A stretch of DNA of 64,000 nt from Rhizobium croatiense (GTDB lineage Bacteria > Pseudomonadota > Alphaproteobacteria > Rhizobiales > Rhizobiaceae): assembly GCF_019793465.1 (NCBI RefSeq), contig NZ_JAILYJ010000008.1:220629-284628 (forward strand), in the 5' to 3' direction. Each line of letters starts with the position of its first letter. Position 1 is the first letter of the stretch. Below the pieces are notes generated by a model that was not told the DNA's origin, made no database searches, and was given only the letters and a program-made list of their open reading frames with translations. Positions 40,342 to 50,281 of this stretch are shown one piece after another. A program made the position numbers and the translations under genes.

Positions 40342-43300
40342 ATGGCCAAATCTCCGAAGAAATCCCCCGCCCCGAATGGCTTCGAGGAAGCCCCGCAATC
40401 GTCCTTTGAAGGCGCCCCGCTTTCAGGCTCGGTTGCCGATTGGGTGAAGCAGCTCGAGGCGGATGCGGAAGCATCGGGCGTCGAGAGCCAGCGCGACATT
40501 GCTTCCAAGGCGGGCAAGCATCGCAAGGCGGTGGAAAACGCGGCGCGCAAGCATTCCGAAGCCGTCAGCGTCAACAAGAAGGCGACGGTGGGCAAGACCG
40601 CCCGCGGTGTTTCGATCGGCGGATCCAGCGATCCGAAGACGCGTGCCGCTGCCGGGCTCAACCCGGTCGCCGGCCTCGATATCTCGCTGGAGGATGCCGG
40701 CAACATCTCGCCCGGCGGAGTCACCGCCACCGTCGAGGCGCTGTCGAAGCTGATCGAGAGCGGCAATCCGCTGCACAAGAACGGCAAGATCTGGACGCCT
40801 CACCGCCCTGCCCGGCCGGACAAATCCGAAGGCGGCATCGCCATCCGCATGCAGTCGGATTACGAGCCGGCCGGCGACCAGCCGACCGCGATTCGCGATC
40901 TCGTCGAGGGGCTGGAGAATGGCGACCGCAGCCAGGTGCTGCTCGGCGTCACCGGCTCCGGCAAGACCTTCACCATGGCCAAGGTGATCGAGGCGACGCA
41001 GCGCCCGGCCGTCATCCTGGCGCCGAACAAGACGCTGGCCGCCCAGCTCTATTCCGAGTTCAAGAACTTCTTCCCCGACAATGCGGTGGAATATTTCGTT
41101 TCCTACTACGATTATTACCAGCCGGAAGCCTATGTGCCGCGCTCCGACACCTATATCGAGAAGGAAAGTTCGATCAACGAGCAGATCGACCGCATGCGCC
41201 ACTCGGCGACGCGCTCGCTGCTCGAACGCGACGACTGCATCATCGTCGCCTCGGTCTCCTGCATCTACGGTATCGGCTCGGTCGAGACCTATACGGCGAT
41301 GACATTCCAGATGTCGGTCGGCGACCGGCTGGACCAGCGCCAGTTGCTGGCCGATCTCGTCGCCCAGCAATACAAACGCCGCGACATGGATTTCACGCGC
41401 GGTTCTTTCCGTGTGCGCGGCGACACGATCGAACTCTTTCCCGCCCACCTTGAGGATGCCGCCTGGCGCATCTCGATGTTCGGCGACGAGATCGACGCCA
41501 TTACCGAGTTCGATCCGCTCACCGGCCAGAAGGTCGGCGATCTGAAATCGGTGAAAATCTACGCCAATTCGCACTATGTGACGCCGCGCCCGACGCTGAA
41601 CGGCGCCATCAAATCGATCAAGGAAGAGCTCCGCCTTCGTCTCGCCGAGCTGGAAAAGGCCGGCCGCCTGCTGGAGGCCCAGCGCCTGGAGCAGCGCACC
41701 CGCTACGATATCGAGATGCTGGAAGCGACCGGCTCCTGCCAGGGCATCGAGAACTATTCGCGTTATCTCACCGGCCGCGACCCCGGCGATCCGCCGCCGA
41801 CCCTCTTCGAATACATTCCCGACAATGCCCTCGTCTTTATCGACGAAAGCCATGTCACCGTGCCGCAGATCGGCGGCATGTACCGCGGCGACTTCCGCCG
41901 CAAGGCGACGCTGGCCGAATACGGCTTCCGCCTGCCCTCCTGCATGGACAACCGGCCGCTGCGCTTCGAGGAATGGGACGCCATGCGCCCCGACACTATC
42001 GCCGTCTCGGCCACCCCCGGCGCCTGGGAGATGGAACAGTCCGGCGGCGTCTTCGCCGAGCAAGTGATCCGCCCGACCGGCCTGATCGACCCGCCGGTCG
42101 AGGTCCGCTCGGCCCGCACCCAGGTCGACGACGTGCTCGGCGAGATCCGCGAAACCGCCGCCAAGGGCTACCGCACGCTGTGCACCGTGCTGACCAAGCG
42201 CATGGCCGAGGACCTGACCGAATATCTGCATGAGCAGGGCGTGCGCGTGCGCTACATGCACTCCGACATCGACACGTTGGAGCGCATCGAGATCATCCGC
42301 GACCTCCGCCTCGGCGCCTTCGACGTGCTCGTCGGCATCAACCTCTTGCGCGAAGGCCTCGACATTCCCGAATGCGGCTTCGTCGCCATCCTCGACGCCG
42401 ACAAGGAAGGTTTTCTGCGCTCCGAGACCTCGCTGATCCAGACCATCGGCCGCGCCGCCCGTAACGTCGACGGCAAAGTCATCCTCTATGCCGATCAAGT
42501 GACCGGCTCCATGCAGCGCGCCATGGACGAAACCGCCCGCCGCCGCGAAAAGCAGATGGCCTATAACCTCGAAAACGGCATCACGCCGGAATCGGTCAAG
42601 GCCAAGATCTCCGACATCCTAGACAGCGTCTACGAACGCGACCACGTCCGCGCCGATATCTCCGGCGTCTCGGGCAAAGGCTTCGCCGACGGCGGCAACC
42701 TGGTCGGCAACAACCTGCAGACCCATCTCAATGCGCTCGAAAAAAGCATGCGCGACGCCGCCGCCGACCTCGACTTCGAAAAAGCCGCCCGCCTGCGCGA
42801 CGAAATCAAACGCCTCAAGGCCGCCGAGCTGGCGGTCATGGACGATCCGATGGCGCGCGAAGAATCGAAGGCAATGGAAGGTATCAAGCGGAACGCCAAG
42901 GCCACCCGCGAGTCCCTTCTCCCGGCCGGGGGTCCGGAGGACGGGTCGAGACAAGCGGCTCGACCCCGGTCGGTGCCCGAGAGGGCGGATGAGGGGGCGA
43001 CATCCTCCTACTTCTCCAGGCCCTCGCTCGACGACATGGGCCCAGGCACCGACACGACCACGCCCCTCTTCCGCAAACCCCATCTCGACGAAATGGGCCG
43101 CGACCCCACCACCCCTGCCGGCAAGAGCCTCTTCCGCAAGAACGACCTCGACGAGATGACGGTCGGCCGCACGGAGAAGCCGGTGACCGGCCGCGTGCCG
43201 GAAAAGCCGGAGGCCTCAAAGGGCACAAAGCACTTCTCGCCATTGCTTGAAGGCCAGCCGGAACGCGATGACGGCGTGCGGCCGGTGGTGCGTGGACGCG

Positions 43301-43383
43301 TCGGCGCCGGGAGCTACGAGGAGCCGGGCGAGCAGAAGCGCAAGGGGCGTACGAGGGGGAAGACCGGGCGGCCGGGGCGGTGA
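40342..43383 (+). CDS. uvrB: Excinuclease ABC subunit B (UvrB) with long N- and C-terminal extensions
   Basis: This is UvrB of nucleotide-excision repair, the helicase-like protein that verifies damage and recruits UvrC. Walker A is GVTGSGKT (202-209), [12 protein letters not shown] marks the beta-hairpin region, IDESH is the Walker B-like motif, [12 protein letters not shown] is motif VI and the UvrC-binding UVR domain is near [17 protein letters not shown]. At 1013 residues it is far longer than E. coli UvrB (673). About 160 extra N-terminal residues are polar and Ala/Ser/Lys-rich. The C-terminal tail has three SLDDM/LDEM repeats and a segment (857-887) derived from a repeat element. Confidence 0.95.
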   Translation: MAKSPKKSPAPNGFEEAPQSSFEGAPLSGSVADWVKQLEADAEASGVESQRDIASKAGKHRKAVENAARKHSEAVSVNKKATVGKTARGVSIGGSSDPKTRAAAGLNPVAGLDISLEDAGNISPGGVTATVEALSKLIESGNPLHKNGKIWTPHRPARPDKSEGGIAIRMQSDYEPAGDQPTAIRDLVEGLENGDRSQVLLGVTGSGKTFTMAKVIEATQRPAVILAPNKTLAAQLYSEFKNFFPDNAVEYFVSYYDYYQPEAYVPRSDTYIEKESSINEQIDRMRHSATRSLLERDDCIIVASVSCIYGIGSVETYTAMTFQMSVGDRLDQRQLLADLVAQQYKRRDMDFTRGSFRVRGDTIELFPAHLEDAAWRISMFGDEIDAITEFDPLTGQKVGDLKSVKIYANSHYVTPRPTLNGAIKSIKEELRLRLAELEKAGRLLEAQRLEQRTRYDIEMLEATGSCQGIENYSRYLTGRDPGDPPPTLFEYIPDNALVFIDESHVTVPQIGGMYRGDFRRKATLAEYGFRLPSCMDNRPLRFEEWDAMRPDTIAVSATPGAWEMEQSGGVFAEQVIRPTGLIDPPVEVRSARTQVDDVLGEIRETAAKGYRTLCTVLTKRMAEDLTEYLHEQGVRVRYMHSDIDTLERIEIIRDLRLGAFDVLVGINLLREGLDIPECGFVAILDADKEGFLRSETSLIQTIGRAARNVDGKVILYADQVTGSMQRAMDETARRREKQMAYNLENGITPESVKAKISDILDSVYERDHVRADISGVSGKGFADGGNLVGNNLQTHLNALEKSMRDAAADLDFEKAARLRDEIKRLKAAELAVMDDPMAREESKAMEGIKRNAKATRESLLPAGGPEDGSRQAARPRSVPERADEGATSSYFSRPSLDDMGPGTDTTTPLFRKPHLDEMGRDPTTPAGKSLFRKNDLDEMTVGRTEKPVTGRVPEKPEASKGTKHFSPLLEGQPERDDGVRPVVRGRVGAGSYEEPGEQKRKGRTRGKTGRPGR
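42910..43001 (-). repeat. REP-type repeat element inside the uvrB coding sequence
   Basis: On the minus strand this segment reads CCCCCTCATCCGCCCTCTCG...GGGAGAAGGGACTC, the pattern of a common alphaproteobacterial intergenic repeat; the shorter CCCCCTCATCCGCC also occurs at 63870. The inner CGGCTCGACCCC and GGGTCGAGACAAGCGGCT-type arms make a hairpin. It keeps the reading frame open, adding about 31 residues to UvrB. Confidence 0.6.
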
Positions 43384-43470
43384 ACTTCAACGTTAAAAGC
43401 GCACCGTGATCTCGGCAAATTTCTTTGCTCCTGAAAGACTGGCGACGCCTTCCTCGGCCGCCGCCCCACT

Positions 43471-43612
43471 CCTCCGTCATTCCTCTGCTTGTCGCAGGAA
43501 TCCAGTGCGCCTAAGTCCTTGGGCGCGGGAGACTCCTTTTCAGTGGGAGTGTCATTCACGGCGCGGACGCGCCGTGGCTGGATTCCTGTGACAAGCACAG
43601 GAATGACGGAGG
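43471..43612. repeat. RIME-like palindromic intergenic element, copy 2 (complete)
   Basis: Outer arms of 35 bases (43471-43505 and 43578-43612) are inverted copies with two mismatches. Inside are two smaller palindromes, GCGCCTAAGTCCTTGGGCGC (43507-43526) and ACGGCGCGGACGCGCCGT (43559-43576). The element lies between uvrB and the GNAT gene, and its reverse complement matches the copy at 18425-18532. Confidence 0.85.
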
Positions 43613-43741
43613 AGAAGTGACCCGACTCATGTCAAGGCAGAGAGGGAGTTTGCCCGCCGCAGAGATGAAACCTATTGCGAAGTGACCGCAATCGGCAGAA
43701 AAACCCAGCAAGCGCCGCGACAAACGAACCGGTTCCTACCC

Positions 43742-44128
43742 ATGCCCGACCTCCGCATTGACCCCTTCCCCTCGACCGCCGAACTCACCACACTCTGGTA
43801 CGCCGCCTGGAACACATCGGAAGCACCTGACTTCACCAGTATCCTGCCCCGCAGCCTCGCCCATATCGGCGCCTATCACGACGGCAGGCTCGTCGGCTTC
43901 GTCAACGTCGCCTGGGACGGCGGCATTCATGCCTTCCTTCTCGACACCTGCGTTCACCCCGACATGCGCCGGCAGGGCATCGCCACGCAACTGGTCAGGG
44001 AAGCCACGCGGATTGCCCGCGAGCGCGGCGCCGAATGGCTGCATGTCGATTTCGAGCCGCACCTGACCTCCTTCTATCGCACCTGCGGCTTCCGTCCGAC
44101 CGAAGCCGGCCTCATCAAGCTGGCCTAG
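43742..44128 (+). CDS. GNAT family N-acetyltransferase
   Basis: The 128-residue protein has the GNAT core: RLVGFVNVAWDGGIHAFLLD on strands 2-4, the acetyl-CoA pyrophosphate loop VHPDMRRQGIATQLVREATR (R/Q-x-x-G-x-A pattern) and FEPHLTSFYRTCGFRPTEAG. It acetylates an unknown small molecule or protein. The ATG at MPDLRI follows the RIME-like element; a start twenty codons upstream is in frame but unlikely. Confidence 0.9.
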   Translation: MPDLRIDPFPSTAELTTLWYAAWNTSEAPDFTSILPRSLAHIGAYHDGRLVGFVNVAWDGGIHAFLLDTCVHPDMRRQGIATQLVREATRIARERGAEWLHVDFEPHLTSFYRTCGFRPTEAGLIKLA

Positions 44129-44135
44129 CCTCCCC

Positions 44136-44834
44136 TCACCCAAACCCCATCCTCTCCTCGCCCCTCGCCAGCGCAAAATAAATTCGCTCCACCCGACAGG
44201 CTGCACTCCTCGCACTCGCTTCATACCCCGCCGCCGGCCAGCCGCGCCGGGGGCTGCCATCGGCGGCGATCAGCCAATACCAGCGCTCACTCGAATCCAT
44301 CAGGTCGATCTTGAAGATCCGTCCCATGCAGGCACCGCCGTCAAAACCGATGAAATCGTCGCCGGGCTTTTCCTTCCAGGCGTGCCTCCATTTGCCCTTC
44401 GGCTTCTCGCCACTGGTGATCAACTCCCAGCTCTTCCAGCCATTATAGTCCGATTGCGCGGTCAGGGAGCCGTCATAGGGCCTATGATCGATCTGCAGGC
44501 AGCCCTCCAGAAACTCCGCCACAGAATGACAGAGGGTCGTCCACGCCTCGTCACTGTGCCGGGTCAGCTTGAAGGCAAGCTCGTCGGAGACGTTCCTCAA
44601 GGCTGCAGCGATGGCGGAGGCGACGCCTTCCTTGCTCGCCGGTTCGCCGCGCAGGCTGATGCAGAGATAGGTGCAGAGAAATTCCGCGGTATCCCGCGCG
44701 ATCGGTTCGATGACATGCAGGTTGCGGCGCTTGCCGACCTGATAGCCGCCGAAATCCCGAATGCGGCGCTGAGACTGTTTGCGAAGGGCATTGTTGAGGA
44801 ACGACCGCAGGAGTGTTGCGATATCGTCTTGCAT
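44136..44834 (-). CDS. Conserved hypothetical protein, 232 residues
   Basis: The protein has an N-terminal helical half (MQDDIATLLRSFLNNALRKQ, then HVIEPIARDTAEFLCTYLCI) and a C-terminal half rich in tryptophan and aromatic residues (NGWKSWELITSGEKPKGKWR, DSSERWYWLIAADGSPRRGW). No membrane segments, and no catalytic motif that I recognise. GAGGAGAGG precedes the ATG. The 3' end almost meets the convergent GNAT gene (seven bases). Function unknown. Confidence 0.75.
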   Translation of the reverse strand: MQDDIATLLRSFLNNALRKQSQRRIRDFGGYQVGKRRNLHVIEPIARDTAEFLCTYLCISLRGEPASKEGVASAIAAALRNVSDELAFKLTRHSDEAWTTLCHSVAEFLEGCLQIDHRPYDGSLTAQSDYNGWKSWELITSGEKPKGKWRHAWKEKPGDDFIGFDGGACMGRIFKIDLMDSSERWYWLIAADGSPRRGWPAAGYEASARSAACRVERIYFALARGEERMGFG

Positions 44835-44953
44835 GCGTGGTCCTCTCCTCGTGAGGATGTGTTTGCCGCATGGTTTCGTGAATGGCTCCCGCCCGAGCCG
44901 GTGACATCAGAGCAATTCCGGACGCAAGATCGCCGCGGCTTGCCGGAAGTATC

Positions 44954-45676
44954 CTAGATCAGCGTCGGCTCGGAATCGTCCTCGACCTCTTCGATGAGGT
45001 CGGGCCTGTCGTTCTTCGGCGAGCCGACATCCCGGCCGATTTTCCACATCACCATCAGTTCCGCCGGGAAAGGTTTCATCAAATCGTTCGGGTCCGGCTC
45101 GGGAGACAGCCAGCGCTCGTAATCCTCGCGATGCAGGATAACAGGCATGCGATCGTGAATCTCCGCCATCATCGCGTTCGGCGCGCAGGTGACGATGGCG
45201 AAGTTGCGGATGGACACGCCTTTCTCGTCCTTCCAGGTCTCCCAGATGCCGGCGAGCGCGAAGGCCGAGCCGTCCTTCATGGCGATGGCATAGGGCTGCT
45301 TGTTCTTGCCGGTGCCGTGAATGTCCTTCCATTCGAAGAAGCCATTGATCGGCACCAGGCAGCGGCGCGAGCGGTAGGCGGCACGGAACATGCCGTTGGA
45401 GCTGATCCCTTCGCAGCGGATATTGACCGGCGGCGGCCGGCCGCCGGGCTTGGCCCAGGAGGGCATCAGACCCCATCGCGCCACGACGAACATAGGGCCT
45501 GACGTATCCGGTTCGCGCACAATGTCCCTGATGATAATGGGATAATCCTGTGACGGCGCGCCGTTCCAGCGGGGAAAGCGATTTCCAAGTCCATCGATAT
45601 CCCCGCTCTTCACGGCAAAGGGAAAATTGCTGATCAATTCTTCAAGCGATGTCTTGACGAAAATGCGTCCGCACAT
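44954..45676 (-). CDS. SOS response-associated peptidase (SRAP/YedK, HMCES-like)
   Basis: This 240-residue SRAP protein begins MCGRIFV, so Cys2 becomes N-terminal after methionine removal and can crosslink abasic sites in single-stranded DNA. Other signature parts are WNGAPSQ, RWGLMPSWAK, NIRCEGIS, RRCLVPINGFFEWK, AGIWETW and EIHDRMPVIL, with the conserved Asn, Glu and His. The family shields abasic sites during replication. It stands alone, upstream of a 450-base AT-rich gap. Whether LexA controls it cannot be seen; no obvious SOS box was found. Confidence 0.95.
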   Translation of the reverse strand: MCGRIFVKTSLEELISNFPFAVKSGDIDGLGNRFPRWNGAPSQDYPIIIRDIVREPDTSGPMFVVARWGLMPSWAKPGGRPPPVNIRCEGISSNGMFRAAYRSRRCLVPINGFFEWKDIHGTGKNKQPYAIAMKDGSAFALAGIWETWKDEKGVSIRNFAIVTCAPNAMMAEIHDRMPVILHREDYERWLSPEPDPNDLMKPFPAELMVMWKIGRDVGSPKNDRPDLIEEVEDDSEPTLI

Positions 45677-46127
45677 GGGCCCTCGCTGCCGACAGAATAT
45701 TAGATGTTCTTATTATGTTCCGGAACCAAGTCCGGTCAACAAAGCGTTAGTTGTGCGCTTGCCGGAATGCCCCTCCCGCCCGGTGCCGGGACGGGCAGGC
45801 CGATCGCCGGTCTTACTGAGCGGCAATGCTGAAGCACGCCGGGAAGAATAGTCGCACTTATAGCGAGAATTATATATGCAGGAAGGACGTATAAATTAAA
45901 AGACTAAAATACCACTTTTGGTTTGCGAATTCAGAGTTATTTGCCAGTATTTCAGCCTTAGTTTTTCGTTAAAAAATCAAGAAAAAATCACAATTTTTCA
46001 TTGAAAACATCATTAATGATTGGCATAGATCCCCGTGGGGTTGTCTTCCGCCGAACCAATAAAACAGTTCTTCCGCGGAGTTCTGATTTTTCGAAGTACA
46101 ACGCATCTATTGGGGATAATTTTAAAT
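45677..46127. promoter_or_regulatory. AT-rich region upstream of the first RTX/cadherin gene
   Basis: The 451-base gap becomes strikingly AT-rich between about 45860 and 46020, unlike the rest of the window. It likely holds the promoter of the RTX gene. Runs such as TATAAATTAAAAG and TTAAAAAATCAAGAAAAAA could bend or bind nucleoid proteins. No small gene is credible. Confidence 0.5.
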
Positions 46128-49100
46128 ATGGCCTTGAATATACTGGACACCAACGGCGCCACAGTCACCAAGACCGGCGCCGAGTTCGAAGCCTACGACG
46201 TCATTCGTTACTCCGCAGCAAATTCTTCCGCACCTATTACTCTAGTTGTCTCCGATTCCGGCGTTGCGGATCTGGCCGATGAATTAGGTTCGGTCTCGGC
46301 AAACGTCACCGGCTCGAGCGGCGACGACACGATCACCACGGGAGCGGGCAACGACACCATCTCGGGCGGCGACGGCAATGACACGCTGAACGGTGGAGAT
46401 GGAAACGACACGATCTCTGGCAATGCCGGTAATCACAAATTGATGGGCGGCAACGGCAACGATCGGATCACCGATGGTGGTTTTGGCTTTGTATGGGGTC
46501 CTGCCGGGCCGCAGCCGGAAATCATCAACATCGACGCCGGCGACGGCAACGATGCCATAACCATCGAGCGTTTCGCTTCACAGATAGCAGGGACGATCGA
46601 TGGCGGCGCCGGGATCGACACGTTGCAAGCCTCATCGCTCAATGGCCTGACGATCAAGAATATCGAAATCCTTCAAGCGGACTTATTTCCGATTCTCGGT
46701 TCGAGCGCGCAGTTCGAAACCTTTGATAAGATCGTCGGATCGACCATTCCGTTCTCTGATGCTCGCCCATCATTGGCGGTGACGGACAGCGCCCACCTCG
46801 ATCTTTCCGACGAGCTGGGAAATCTCGGAGCTTTTGTCACCGGCTTCGGCGTTGACGCCAAGACCGGCGGCGGCAATGACGTTTTCAACGGCAGTGACAT
46901 CAACGACATTTTCGACGGCAGCGGCGGCAGTGACACCATCGATGGCAATGCCGGCAACGACAAATTAACCGGCGGCGGCGGCAACGACACCGTAAATGGC
47001 GGCGATGGCATCGACACGGCGGTCTTCGCGGGCGATTTCACCGCTTATTCCCTCACGATCGACAATGGCAGCCGCGTCGTGACGAGCGCTCTGGAAGGCA
47101 CGGATAGATTGACGGGCGTTGAATTCGCGCGCTTTGCCGATGGCGTCTACGACTTCGCGACAGAAACCTTCACGGTCAACAACACCGAGCCGGGGACGCC
47201 GCTGAATATCCTGGACACCAACGGCACCACGGTTACCAAGACTGGCGCTGAGTTCGAAGCCTACGACGTCATCCGTCACTCTGAAAGCAATCCTCTCGTC
47301 GCGGCTGACCTGGTCATCTCGGATTCCGCGACGGTTGACCTCTCCGACGAACTGGGCTCGGGCTCCGCAAATGTGACGGGCTCAAGCGGCAACAATGTGA
47401 TCACGACAGGCGCAGGAAACGACACCATTTCAGGCGGTGACGGCGCAGACACGCTGAACGGCGGCGCAGGAAACGACAGGCTCGATGGCGGAGTTGGCAA
47501 CGACGCGCTGAATGGCGGCGATGGCAATGACCGGATCTCCGGCGACGTCGGAAACGATGTCATCAAAGGCGGCGCGGGCAACGACACGATCGACGATGGT
47601 GAGCTTTTCGGCTCGACCCCGGAGGTCATCGACATCGACGCCGGAGACGGCGACGATTACATAGCCATAGAAACATTCGCTCCATGGAATTTCGGAACGA
47701 TCGATGGCGGCGCCGGGATCGATATCTTACGTGCCACTTCGCTCCAGGGCCTGACGATCAAAAACATCGAAGTCCTTGAGACGGCAGGAGTAGCGGTCGC
47801 CGGTTCGAGCGCACAATTCGAGAGCCTTGATAAAATCGTCTGGTCGACCGATCCGTTCGAAGATTTTCGCGCCTCTGTGGCACTGACGGACAGCTCTCAC
47901 CTCGATCTCTCCGATGAACTCGGAAATCTCGGATCGTTCATCGCCGGCGATGCCTTCGGCATCGACGTGAAGACCGGCGACGGCGACGACGCGTTTACGG
48001 GCACCATCGGCAACGACATTTTCGACGGCAGCGGCGGCAACGATATCCTCAACGGCAATGCCGGCAATGACAAGTTGACCGGCGGCGCTGGTGACGACGC
48101 CATCGACGGCAGTCTCGGCATCGACTCGGCGCTGTTCGCCGGCAATTTCGCCGATTATTCCTTTGCGTTGAACAATGGCGATCACATTCTGACAAGCGCT
48201 GTGGAAGGGACGGATACGCTGATAGGCGTTGAATTCGCTCGCTTTGCCGATGGTTTCTACGATTTCGCCACGGAAAGCTTCACAATCAGCGACACTCCAC
48301 CGAATGAGCCTCTGAATATCCTCAACACGTATGGTTTCATAACAACCATGACCGGCGCTGAGTTCGAAGCCTACGACGTCATCCGCAACTCGCCAACCGA
48401 CCCTCTCTCCCCGGTTATTCTGTTCCTTTCAGATTCCGGGACGGTAGACCTTTCCGACGAACTGGGCTCGGCGGTTGCGGATGTAACCGACTTCGGCGGC
48501 GGCGATTCGATCATCACCACGGGCGCAGGCAGCGATAAAATCGCGGGCGGTTACGGCGCAGACATGCTGAACGGCGGCGCCGGAAACGATTGGATCCATG
48601 GGGGGGATGGCAACGACGCTCTGAATGGTGGCGATGGCAGTGATTTGCTCACGGGCGGAGATGGCAATGACATTCTGAATGGCGGTGACGGTAATGACCA
48701 ACTCTCGGGCAACGCCGGGAATGACGTCATCAGAGCCGGCGCGGGCAACGATCTTATCACCGATGGTGAACTGTTTGATGTTGCCCTTGAGGTCTACGAC
48801 GTCGATGCAGGCGACGGCGACGATGCCATAACTGTACAAAGGTATTATCCGCTGGTTTCCGGAACAATCGATGGCGGTGCTGGTATTGATACCTTGCAAG
48901 CCTCCACGTTGGCAGGTCTGACGATTAAGAACATCGAAGTCCTTGAAACAGCAGGATTTTTGGTCGATGGCACGAGCGCACAGTTCGAAAGCTTTGATAA
49001 GATCGTCCGGTGGGCCGATCCGGCCTACAATGAGAGCGCTCGCTTAGCCTTGACGGACAGTGCGCACCTCGATCTTTCCGACGAACTGGGAGATCTTGGA

Positions 49101-50051
49101 TCCTTCATTACCGGTCGTACCTCCGGCATCGACGTCAAGACCGGCGGCGGCGCCGACGAGCTTGTCGGCACCGCCGGCAACGACATTTTCGACGGCAGCG
49201 GCGGCAACGACACCCTCAACGGCCGTACCGGTAATGACAAATTGATCGGCGGCGCTGGCATCGACACCGCGGTCTTCTCAAACAATTTCGCCAATTATTC
49301 CTTCGCGATGAACAACGGCAATCACATCCTGACGAGCGCACAGGAAGGGACGGATACGCTGACGGACATCGAATTCGCCCGCTTTGCCGACGGCGTCTAT
49401 GATTTCGCGACGGAAACGTTCAAAGCTAGCAATACCGCACCCACCAATATCCAGCTGTCGAAAACCGCCCTCTCCGAGGATACGCCGATCTGGACGACGG
49501 TCGGCCTGCTCAGCGCCAAGGATGCCGATGGTGACGCCCTCACCTACACGCTCATCGATGGCGCCGGCGATCACTTCCGGCTGAAGGGCAATCGCGTCGT
49601 CACCTCGAAGGCGCTGGACTACGAGACGGCGAAGTCGCACACGATCAAGGTGGCCGTCTCCGATGGTAAGGTCACGGTCGAGAAGGACATCACCATCAAC
49701 GTCCTCGACGTCAACGAGGCCCCCGCCAACCAGGCGCCGATCAAGCTCGCCTTCTCGCGCAGCTCGATCTCCGAGAATGTCGCGGTCGGCACCTCGGTCG
49801 GCCTGCTCTCGGCCGTCGACCCGGAAGGCGGCGTGGTCAAGTGGCGGCTGACCGATAATGCCGACGGCATCTTCAAGCTCGTCGGCAACAAGATCCAGAC
49901 CAAGGCGGCGATCGACTACGAAAGCACCCACAGCCTGACCTTCACCGCCGAAGCCTATGACGCGGCCGGCAACGCCACCAGCCACGATTTCACGCTGGCC
50001 GTGAAGGATGTCTTCGAGCCGTCGAGCCTGCTGCACGACGCCTTGATCTAG
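46128..50051 (+). CDS. Large RTX calcium-binding protein with cadherin-like C-terminus (A)
   Basis: The 1307-residue protein is built from three repeated modules of about 360 residues, each opening with TGAEFEAYDVIR (near residues 15, 372 and 741). Every module carries RTX nonapeptides of the form GG.GND.L (for example GGDGNDTLNGGDGNDTISG), which bind calcium, and a conserved beta segment (GGAGID.L....GLTIKNIE). After residue 1105 come two cadherin-like domains with AKDADGDALTY and DVNEAP calcium motifs. There is no N-terminal signal, as expected for type I secretion, but no exporter genes are nearby. It resembles rhizobial surface adhesins; function is inferred. GGGGA precedes the ATG at a long distance. 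Confidence 0.88.
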   Translation: MALNILDTNGATVTKTGAEFEAYDVIRYSAANSSAPITLVVSDSGVADLADELGSVSANVTGSSGDDTITTGAGNDTISGGDGNDTLNGGDGNDTISGNAGNHKLMGGNGNDRITDGGFGFVWGPAGPQPEIINIDAGDGNDAITIERFASQIAGTIDGGAGIDTLQASSLNGLTIKNIEILQADLFPILGSSAQFETFDKIVGSTIPFSDARPSLAVTDSAHLDLSDELGNLGAFVTGFGVDAKTGGGNDVFNGSDINDIFDGSGGSDTIDGNAGNDKLTGGGGNDTVNGGDGIDTAVFAGDFTAYSLTIDNGSRVVTSALEGTDRLTGVEFARFADGVYDFATETFTVNNTEPGTPLNILDTNGTTVTKTGAEFEAYDVIRHSESNPLVAADLVISDSATVDLSDELGSGSANVTGSSGNNVITTGAGNDTISGGDGADTLNGGAGNDRLDGGVGNDALNGGDGNDRISGDVGNDVIKGGAGNDTIDDGELFGSTPEVIDIDAGDGDDYIAIETFAPWNFGTIDGGAGIDILRATSLQGLTIKNIEVLETAGVAVAGSSAQFESLDKIVWSTDPFEDFRASVALTDSSHLDLSDELGNLGSFIAGDAFGIDVKTGDGDDAFTGTIGNDIFDGSGGNDILNGNAGNDKLTGGAGDDAIDGSLGIDSALFAGNFADYSFALNNGDHILTSAVEGTDTLIGVEFARFADGFYDFATESFTISDTPPNEPLNILNTYGFITTMTGAEFEAYDVIRNSPTDPLSPVILFLSDSGTVDLSDELGSAVADVTDFGGGDSIITTGAGSDKIAGGYGADMLNGGAGNDWIHGGDGNDALNGGDGSDLLTGGDGNDILNGGDGNDQLSGNAGNDVIRAGAGNDLITDGELFDVALEVYDVDAGDGDDAITVQRYYPLVSGTIDGGAGIDTLQASTLAGLTIKNIEVLETAGFLVDGTSAQFESFDKIVRWADPAYNESARLALTDSAHLDLSDELGDLGSFITGRTSGIDVKTGGGADELVGTAGNDIFDGSGGNDTLNGRTGNDKLIGGAGIDTAVFSNNFANYSFAMNNGNHILTSAQEGTDTLTDIEFARFADGVYDFATETFKASNTAPTNIQLSKTALSEDTPIWTTVGLLSAKDADGDALTYTLIDGAGDHFRLKGNRVVTSKALDYETAKSHTIKVAVSDGKVTVEKDITINVLDVNEAPANQAPIKLAFSRSSISENVAVGTSVGLLSAVDPEGGVVKWRLTDNADGIFKLVGNKIQTKAAIDYESTHSLTFTAEAYDAAGNATSHDFTLAVKDVFEPSSLLHDALI
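49485..49975 (+). repeat. 491-bp direct repeat in the cadherin-like region, copy 1
   Basis: Read by eye, every base here equals 52490-52980 (offset 3005). The region encodes the two cadherin-like domains of both RTX proteins. Sequence on either side has diverged, so the identity is local. Confidence 0.9.
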
Positions 50052-50281
50052 CCCGCGCCACCGCCGATCAAGGGCGCACCCTATGCCCTTGGACGCGGCC
50101 CCCTCCGAACGGCTCGATCAAATCAGCCGCGCCGACAGAATGCGTCGGCGCGCGCCCCGCTTAAACCAGCACCGCTCCAGTGCTGGCAGCTTCCAACTTA
50201 CGGCTGCCGAATCTCCGAATGAGGCCACCGTCCCGTCATCCGCTCTTTCAGAGAGCAACACATCTTTTGGAAAGTTTGAAT

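Noticed and set aside
40423..42498. 691-codon minus-strand frame opposite uvrB
   Set aside because: It is antisense to UvrB, whose motifs are complete, and has no domain of its own.
45677..45860. LexA or SOS box before the SRAP gene
   Set aside because: No GTTC-N7-GTTC pattern, the alphaproteobacterial SOS box, was found near the start.
50166..50186. Inverted repeat CCAGCAC...GTGCTGG between the two RTX genes as a terminator
   Set aside because: The stem is short, has a seven-base loop and no T-run, and the two RTX genes could be co-transcribed.
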